Source: Pseudomonadota bacterium
GTDB taxonomy: Bacteria > Pseudomonadota > Gammaproteobacteria > Burkholderiales > Burkholderiaceae_B
Reading direction: 5' to 3'
Assembly (NCBI GenBank): GCA_023427085.1
Contig: JAEZBO010000142.1
Span: forward strand, 1-8,282
DNA: 8,282 nucleotides
Positions 1 to 4,634 of the stretch are shown here, piece after piece. Both the position numbers and the translations under genes were made by a program. The notes under the pieces were generated by a model, which saw nothing but the letters and a program-made list of their open reading frames with translations, did not search any database and was not told the DNA's origin. The stretch's first letter is position 1. Every line of letters starts with the position of its first letter.

Positions 1-585
1 GTGCTGCTGGGCAGCGACAGCGCGCTGGCGCTCGATTACGACGCGCAGCAACGGCGCGTGCGCCTGCTGCGCGGCGAGGCGCTGTTCACGCCCGCGCCGC
101 GCGGCGACGGCGAGCCCCGGCCTTTCGTGGTCGCGGCCAATGGCGGCCAGACCACCGCGCTCGGCACCCGCTTCGTCGTGCGTCGCGACGATGCCGACCA
201 GGTGCGGGTCGGCGTGCTCGAGCACAGTACCGAGGTGGCCCTGCTCGATCCGCCCGCGCACGGCCAGCAAAGCATGGCGTTGCGCGATGGCCAGTCGGCC
301 CGCTACGGCGCGGGGCAGGGCGTGGAGCGCCTGTCCGCCGAGGCCCGGTCGCTGGCCGACTGGACTGAGGGTGCGTTGGTGTTCGAGCAGGTGCCGCTGG
401 CGCGGATCTTCGAGCGCCTGGATGCCTATCGGCCCGGCAGGCTGGTGCTGTGGCAGGCCCGCGATGCGCAGGCACCGGTGACCGCGCTGGTGCATACCGA
501 CAACGTCGAGCAGGCCTTGCGGTCGCTCTGTGCGCAATTCGGCCTGCGGCAGTTGTCGTTGCCGGGCATGACGCTGCTGTACTGA
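1..585 (+). CDS. FecR/HasS-type anti-sigma regulator, C-terminal part (5' end outside window)
   Basis: Partial gene, open at the left edge. The first in-frame codon (GTG) is probably an internal valine, because FecR proteins are usually around 320 residues and only 194 are present. The visible part begins with the FecR core pattern (a run like SDSALALDYD, then RRVRLLRGEALF, then RPFVVAANGGQTTALGTRFVV), the beta-rich periplasmic domain of FecR regulators. The last 80 or so residues, from LADWTEGALVFEQVPLARIFERLDAY, match the C-terminal FecR module that contacts the signalling domain of a TonB-dependent receptor. FecR proteins span the inner membrane and relay receptor occupancy to a FecI-type ECF sigma factor; that sigma gene would be expected just upstream. 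It lies 134 bases before the receptor gene, the arrangement of hasI-hasS-hasR and of rhuI-rhuR-bhuR. A HasS role is inferred from the neighbours. Family assignment is confident; the specific name is not. Confidence 0.88.
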   Translation: MLLGSDSALALDYDAQQRRVRLLRGEALFTPAPRGDGEPRPFVVAANGGQTTALGTRFVVRRDDADQVRVGVLEHSTEVALLDPPAHGQQSMALRDGQSARYGAGQGVERLSAEARSLADWTEGALVFEQVPLARIFERLDAYRPGRLVLWQARDAQAPVTALVHTDNVEQALRSLCAQFGLRQLSLPGMTLLY

Positions 586-630
586 GCCACGCGGCAGCGC
601 GCATCGCACGAGACTGCATCGCCGTCAATC

Positions 631-649
631 AGAAATAATTCTCATCTTT
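631..649 (+). promoter_or_regulatory. Probable Fur box upstream of hasR
   Basis: An AT-rich island in otherwise GC-rich DNA. The core AATAATTCTCAT (634-645) resembles the common Fur-box form with an ATTCTCATT centre; by eye 12 of 19 positions agree with GATAATGATTCTCATTATC. It lies about 70 bases before the receptor start codon, which suits iron-repressed transcription of hasR. I could not place convincing -35 and -10 elements, either sigma70 or ECF, in 586-719. Confidence 0.6.
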
Positions 650-709
650 TTTTACTGTTTCGCTCGGCTGGCCCGTCAATGGGAATGATGCTCGTTTGCA
701 TCATCGTCC

Positions 710-713
710 GAGG
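710..713 (+). promoter_or_regulatory. Ribosome binding site deciding the hasR start at 720
   Basis: GAGG at 710-713 lies six bases before ATG 720. A TTG eight codons further upstream (696) has no comparable site and would put arginine-rich residues ahead of a clean signal peptide, so ATG 720 is preferred. Confidence 0.6.
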
Positions 714-719
714 CGGATC

Positions 720-3710
720 ATGGCAAGACAATCCTTACATCGTTTGAAGTTCCCGCAAGCGCTGCTGGCGGGTGCGTTTGCGTTGGCGGCGCCAGTCGCC
801 GTGCTGGCCCAGACCGGCGCCGCCGGCACGCAGAATGCCCCGGCCGCTCTGATCCGCTTCGACATCCCGGCCCAGCCGCTGAGCCAGGCCTTGATGGCGC
901 TGGCGCGCCAGGCCGGCATCGATCTGTACGCCGGCAGCGCCGACCTGGCGGGCTTGCAGGCCGGCCCGCTGATCGGCCAGTTCACCGTGGTGCAGGGGCT
1001 GGACGTGCTGCTGGCCGGCACCGGCATCGCCTACCGCCAGCAGCCCACGCAAGGCGGCGCGCGGCCCAGCGTGCAGTTGCTGCCGCGACCGCCCGGCGCG
1101 GCGGCGCGGGCGGTGCCGGCATTGCCCGGCATGCTCGTCACCGGCAGCCTGCCGCAAGAAAAATGGGTCTACGAAGCGCCGCGGGCGGTCAGCGTGATCA
1201 CGCGCGAGCAGATCGACCGCACGCCGCCGCGCCACGCCGCCGACATGATCGAGGCCACGCCAGGGGTGGCCAGCGCGGTCAATCGTCTCAATCCCGGCCT
1301 GTCGGTCAACATCCGCGGCATGCAGGACTTCGGCCGCGTCAACATGATGATCGACGGCATGCGCCAGAACTTCGTGCAGACCGGCCACATGCAGCGCAAC
1401 GGCGAGATGTACGTCGACTCGGAGTTGCTGTCGGGCGTGGTGATCGAGCGAGGCCCGCGCAACACCGCCCAGGGCACCGGCGCGATCGCCGGCACCATCA
1501 ACTTCCGCACGCTCGACTACGACGACATCATCATGGACGGCAAGAACCTGGGTTTCCGGCTGCGCGGCACGACCGGCCTGGGCAATGCCGGCAACGGCGT
1601 GAATTTTCTGGGCAGTGCGGCCGCGGCGGCCCGGGTCGGCGAGATCGAAGTGCTGGCGGCCTATTCGCGCCGCTCGTTCGGCGACTACGAGATCGGCAAG
1701 CGCGGCGCCAGCCACAACGTGGCCTGGCAGGACGGCGCGCTGGCGGCCTTCAACGACGTCAAGTTCGCCAGCCAGCGGCAGAACTCCGATCTCTTCAAGG
1801 CGCGCTGGAATCTCGCGCCCGGCCATAGCCTGCAACTGAGTCACATCGGCACGCGGGTCGATTACCAGAACACCACCGACGCCAACAACAGCCTGCAGGC
1901 GGGCGGCACGGTCTGGCGCTCGATCGGGCATTCGCGCGCGACCTCGGCCGGCACGACGCTGGACTGGAATTTCGCGCCGCCCGGCAACGACCTGGTCGAT
2001 ATGCGGCTCAAGCTGTACACGGTCGATACCGAGAACCGCAACTACGCCAATGCCAGCTATCCGGGCGTGATCTTCGGCAGCGTGCGCGATCCGGCCGTGA
2101 TCCGCGACTTCATCGATGGCGTGTGGGCGCGTGGCGAATGCGAAAGGGAGCAGATACCGACCGCGTCGCAGGCTTCGTGCGAGTACGGCATGGGCAGCGA
2201 CACCCGTATCCGCACGCGCACCCATGGCCTGCAGTTCGACAATACCTCGCGCTTCGCGCTGGGCGAGACCGCGATGCTGAGTGCCAACTACGGTGTCGAG
2301 TATTTCACCGATCGCGCGCACTCCAGCGTCACGATGGATCACAACGGACGCAACATCGAACGCTACAACCCCTATGGTTTCGGCGAGTCGCTGAATCCGC
2401 GCGGCCGCCGCAACATGGGCAGCATGTTCGCCAACCTGACCTACGAAGACGAGCGCTATACGCTGTCGGCCGGCCTGCGCTACGAGAAGTACTGGTTGCG
2501 TGGCGCGACGCAGGTGCCGGGCACGCAGCACATCTATCAGACCCGGTACGACCGGTTCCTGGCTTATCACTGCTCCCGCAACCAACCGAGCAGTGCCGAT
2601 GCCTGCCGGGCGGGACGTGAAGGCGGCGAGGCGGGGGCCAGGGCGTGGCAGGCCGCGAGCGGCGACAGCCGGGACTATGACAGCAACCGGCTCTACAGCC
2701 CGCAATGGGCGCAGGACAGCGGCCTCTATGAATACGATGTCGATCGATCCGAAGGGCGGTTGCTGCCCTCGCTGTCGGCGGCCGTGCGGCCGACGTCGTG
2801 GCTCGAGCTGTTCGCCAACTGGGGCAAGTCGTGGCGCCCGCCGGCGATCACCGAGTCGCTGATGGTGGGTGGCCATCCCGGCGACAACAGTTCGTTCATG
2901 TATCCCAACCCTTTCGCCGATCCGGAGCGCACCACCAGTTGGGAGATCGGCGCCAATACCATCTTCAACGACGTGCTGACGTCCGGCGACATGCTGACCG
3001 CCAAGCTCAGCTATTTCGACACCCGCGCCCAGGACTATCTGTTCTCGTCGATGAACAACAACACGCCTGGCACGGGCACCAATTCGCTGTTCGGGCTGGG
3101 CAAGACGGTCTTCGTCAACAACCGCAACACCACGCGCTTCAGAGGCCTCGAGCTGGAAAGCCAGTACGACGCCGGCTGGTTCTATGCCGGTGCGTCGTAC
3201 ACCCATTACATCGGCGGTCCGAACGAGTTCTGCCAGGACATGTATTTCGCCGGGGCCGGCACCAGCCGGCACGACCAGCCCGACGCCAACGGCAATTACC
3301 CGCAGGCGCACCTGGACGCGGTCGCGCAAGGCTACCCCTCGTGGCAGGCCTGGGCCGACGATCAGGTGGTCTGCGTCAATACCGTGATGAACAGCGCCAT
3401 CGCCAAGCCGGTCGACAAGGCCGCGGTGCTGATGGGCGTGCGCCTGCTCGAGCGCCGCCTGGATACCGGCGTGCGTTTCAGCTACAGCGGCAGCGGTTGG
3501 TACAACCGCGACACCGGCGGCGCGCAGACCTGGTTCGCGTACACCACCTGGGACTGGTACGCGAGTTTCCAGGCCACCAAGAACGTCAAGCTGATGGCGG
3601 CCGTCGAGAACATCACCGACCGCATGTATCGCGATGGTTATTCGGATGCGCTGGCGCGCACCTATGCGCCGGGCCGCACCATGCAGGTTGGCATGGAGTT
3701 GCGCTTTTGA
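720..3710 (+). CDS. hasR: TonB-dependent heme/hemophore receptor with STN signalling domain (HasR-type)
   Basis: 996 residues. An N-terminal signal peptide ends at AVLA (cleavage after about residue 30). An STN domain (about 44-108) follows, which in this family signals to a FecR protein. Next come a possible TonB box (around LPGMLVTGS, 135-143), a plug (about 145-265, with IRGMQDFGRVNMMIDGMRQ) and a long beta-barrel ending in the outer-membrane signature MELRF. The heme-receptor motifs are recognisable in modified form: WRPPAI (705-710) for FRAP and YPNPFADPE (728-736) for NPNL. Between them is H719, where HasR proteins carry a heme-ligand histidine; H223 in the plug (TGHMQRNG) is a candidate for the second ligand. 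Six cysteines in the barrel (474, 487, 618, 629, 838, 885) could form loop disulfides. The next genes encode a hemophore and its exporter, which favours HasR over a BhuR-type receptor without a hemophore. Expression is probably under Fur and an ECF sigma factor. Confidence 0.9.
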   Translation: MARQSLHRLKFPQALLAGAFALAAPVAVLAQTGAAGTQNAPAALIRFDIPAQPLSQALMALARQAGIDLYAGSADLAGLQAGPLIGQFTVVQGLDVLLAGTGIAYRQQPTQGGARPSVQLLPRPPGAAARAVPALPGMLVTGSLPQEKWVYEAPRAVSVITREQIDRTPPRHAADMIEATPGVASAVNRLNPGLSVNIRGMQDFGRVNMMIDGMRQNFVQTGHMQRNGEMYVDSELLSGVVIERGPRNTAQGTGAIAGTINFRTLDYDDIIMDGKNLGFRLRGTTGLGNAGNGVNFLGSAAAAARVGEIEVLAAYSRRSFGDYEIGKRGASHNVAWQDGALAAFNDVKFASQRQNSDLFKARWNLAPGHSLQLSHIGTRVDYQNTTDANNSLQAGGTVWRSIGHSRATSAGTTLDWNFAPPGNDLVDMRLKLYTVDTENRNYANASYPGVIFGSVRDPAVIRDFIDGVWARGECEREQIPTASQASCEYGMGSDTRIRTRTHGLQFDNTSRFALGETAMLSANYGVEYFTDRAHSSVTMDHNGRNIERYNPYGFGESLNPRGRRNMGSMFANLTYEDERYTLSAGLRYEKYWLRGATQVPGTQHIYQTRYDRFLAYHCSRNQPSSADACRAGREGGEAGARAWQAASGDSRDYDSNRLYSPQWAQDSGLYEYDVDRSEGRLLPSLSAAVRPTSWLELFANWGKSWRPPAITESLMVGGHPGDNSSFMYPNPFADPERTTSWEIGANTIFNDVLTSGDMLTAKLSYFDTRAQDYLFSSMNNNTPGTGTNSLFGLGKTVFVNNRNTTRFRGLELESQYDAGWFYAGASYTHYIGGPNEFCQDMYFAGAGTSRHDQPDANGNYPQAHLDAVAQGYPSWQAWADDQVVCVNTVMNSAIAKPVDKAAVLMGVRLLERRLDTGVRFSYSGSGWYNRDTGGAQTWFAYTTWDWYASFQATKNVKLMAAVENITDRMYRDGYSDALARTYAPGRTMQVGMELRF

Positions 3711-3780
3711 GCGCCGACTCGTCCGAGGGGCGATGACGCCGGATGGGCGTTGATGAGGTTTCAAGTTTGGAGGTTTGCAG

Positions 3781-4017
3781 ATGGCAGTGATTGGTTCAGA
3801 CCCGTTCCGCTCGTCGTTCGACGTATCCCCCGATCGCCCAGCGGCGGGACTGGCGCGGACGCGGTCGGCCGCCGCGCTTGCCGCGGCAGTGCAGAGGTTC
3901 TCCTGTCCGCCGGCGTCTGCCGGCATTCCGATCCACAGCCTGACAGGAGAATTCCATGGCTGCCTACATCAGCGACTACGACTTGGGCCTGCTTCCGAAC
4001 CAGACCTCGGCCGATGA
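3781..4017 (+). CDS. Possible small leader ORF overlapping the hasA start
   Basis: 78 codons from ATG 3781 to TGA 4015-4017, preceded by a strong Shine-Dalgarno sequence GGAGGT (3769-3774) with a six-base spacer. It begins 70 bases after hasR and overlaps the first 62 bases of hasA in another frame. The predicted peptide (starting MAVIGSDPF, with an alanine-rich middle SAAALAAAV) has no domain, signal peptide or membrane segment that I recognise, and its codon choice is not clearly gene-like. Its ribosome site is as good as those of the real genes here. Translation would cross the hairpin covering the hasA ribosome site, so it could act as a coupling leader. That role is inference, and it may be a chance ORF. 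Confidence 0.3.
   Translation: MAVIGSDPFRSSFDVSPDRPAAGLARTRSAAALAAAVQRFSCPPASAGIPIHSLTGEFHGCLHQRLRLGPASEPDLGR
3896..3953 (+). promoter_or_regulatory. Leader hairpin sequestering the hasA ribosome binding site
   Basis: TTCTCCTGTC (3898-3907) is the exact reverse complement of GACAGGAGAA (3942-3951), giving ten Watson-Crick pairs, extendable by two G-U pairs (3896-3897 with 3952-3953). The right arm contains the hasA Shine-Dalgarno AGGAGA (3945-3950). Inside the loop a second stem, GCCGGC (3909-3914) with GCCGGC (3919-3924), closes a four-base loop. If folded, the ribosome site would be blocked. The complementarity is seen directly; a control function is inferred. Confidence 0.5.
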
Positions 4018-4561
4018 TTCATTGCGCGACGTGCTGCTCGCCTTCGAGGCGACCGGCATCGATGGCGAACACACCGACGCACCGAACTACGGCGGTTTCT
4101 TCGGCGGCGACGGCTTCAATGGTTCGAGCTACGGCTACACCAGCACGCTGGTCGACGGTTTCGCGTTTTTGGCGACCGGTGACCTGAGCTATTACTTCCC
4201 GCCGCTCAACGGCAGCCCTGGCGACGGCCCGACCTCGCACACGCTGCACGGCACGCTGAGCAGCATCACGCTGGGCGCCGGCATCACCGAAACCGGCGAA
4301 GTGATCGATCCGCTGTTCACGTTCACCTTCGACCAGCCGCTGGTCGGCGACATCGCCGATGGCCGCGTCAACGTCGTGCACGACATCATCTGGGGGCTGA
4401 TGAACGGCTCGGTCAGCGGCGCCAGCGACAGTGCCGGCACGATCAGCCAGGGTGGCCTGCTGGCCGCGCTCGATGCCAACGGCCTGGACATCGACGCCAG
4501 CGTCGCCGACCTGATCGGCAGCGCACTGACGACCGAAACCGAGTGGGCGCTGGCCGCTTGA
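3956..4561 (+). CDS. hasA: Secreted heme-binding hemophore HasA
   Basis: 201 residues, close to the 188 of Serratia HasA. The fold is recognisable from GGFFGGDGFNGSSYGYTST (46-64, like the GGFYGG...GSQYAISST region), GDLSYYF, SHTLHG and a VVHDIIWGLMNG segment near 140-151. Aligned by eye with Serratia HasA, heme ligands H32 and Y75 correspond to H39 and Y79, and the tyrosine-supporting H83 corresponds to H95. The Y79-to-H95 interval is eight residues longer than in Serratia. There is no N-terminal signal peptide; the C-terminus WALAA resembles the ELLAA end of Serratia HasA, part of the uncleaved type I secretion signal. The start ATG 3956 is set by AGGAGA five bases upstream. The protein would be exported by HasD with its partners, bind free or hemoprotein heme outside the cell and deliver it to HasR. 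Its place between receptor and exporter genes supports this. Confidence 0.93.
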   Translation: MAAYISDYDLGLLPNQTSADDSLRDVLLAFEATGIDGEHTDAPNYGGFFGGDGFNGSSYGYTSTLVDGFAFLATGDLSYYFPPLNGSPGDGPTSHTLHGTLSSITLGAGITETGEVIDPLFTFTFDQPLVGDIADGRVNVVHDIIWGLMNGSVSGASDSAGTISQGGLLAALDANGLDIDASVADLIGSALTTETEWALAA

Positions 4562-4573
4562 TGTAGCCAGTGC

Positions 4574-4609
4574 GGCCGGCCGGCGCGTGTCGACGCGCGT
4601 CGGCCGGCC
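4574..4609 (+). terminator. Strong hasA-hasD intergenic hairpin (leaky terminator or mRNA-stability element)
   Basis: Positions 4574-4589 pair with 4594-4609 around a TCGA loop: 16 consecutive pairs, two of them G-U, almost all GC. Four T residues follow at 4616-4619 after TTGCCG, so a classical U-tract is weak. The hairpin starts 13 bases after the hasA stop and ends 25 bases before the hasD start. Such a structure between a type I substrate gene and its exporter gene can raise substrate over transporter levels by partial termination or 3'-end protection; that role is inferred. Confidence 0.6.
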
Positions 4610-4621
4610 TTGCCGTTTTCC

Positions 4622-4627
4622 GGAGGT
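4622..4627 (+). promoter_or_regulatory. Ribosome binding site deciding the hasD start at 4635
   Basis: GGAGGT at 4622-4627 with a seven-base spacer to ATG 4635. The frame is open from a GTG at 4587, but that start lies inside the intergenic hairpin and has no such site. Confidence 0.7.
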
Positions 4628-4634
4628 TTCGATC

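Noticed and set aside
647..653. Run of seven T after the fecR-like gene as a terminator
   Set aside because: No GC-rich inverted repeat precedes it. It is better explained as part of the AT-rich Fur-box region.
682..709. Possible ECF promoter (GGAAT ... CGTCC) before hasR
   Set aside because: The spacing is about right but the -10-like part abuts the ribosome binding site, placing the transcript start on the start codon. An ECF promoter is expected here but I cannot locate it.
735..3926. 1063-codon minus-strand open frame opposite hasR
   Set aside because: It is antisense to a clearly homologous receptor. Its product is Arg/His/Ala/Val-rich low-complexity text with no domain, and such long antisense frames arise routinely in GC-rich genes with strong third-position bias.
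3750..4187. 145-codon frame from TTG 3750 through the start of hasA
   Set aside because: Weak start without a good ribosome site, Arg/Pro/Ser-rich product, and most of it is an out-of-frame reading of hasA.
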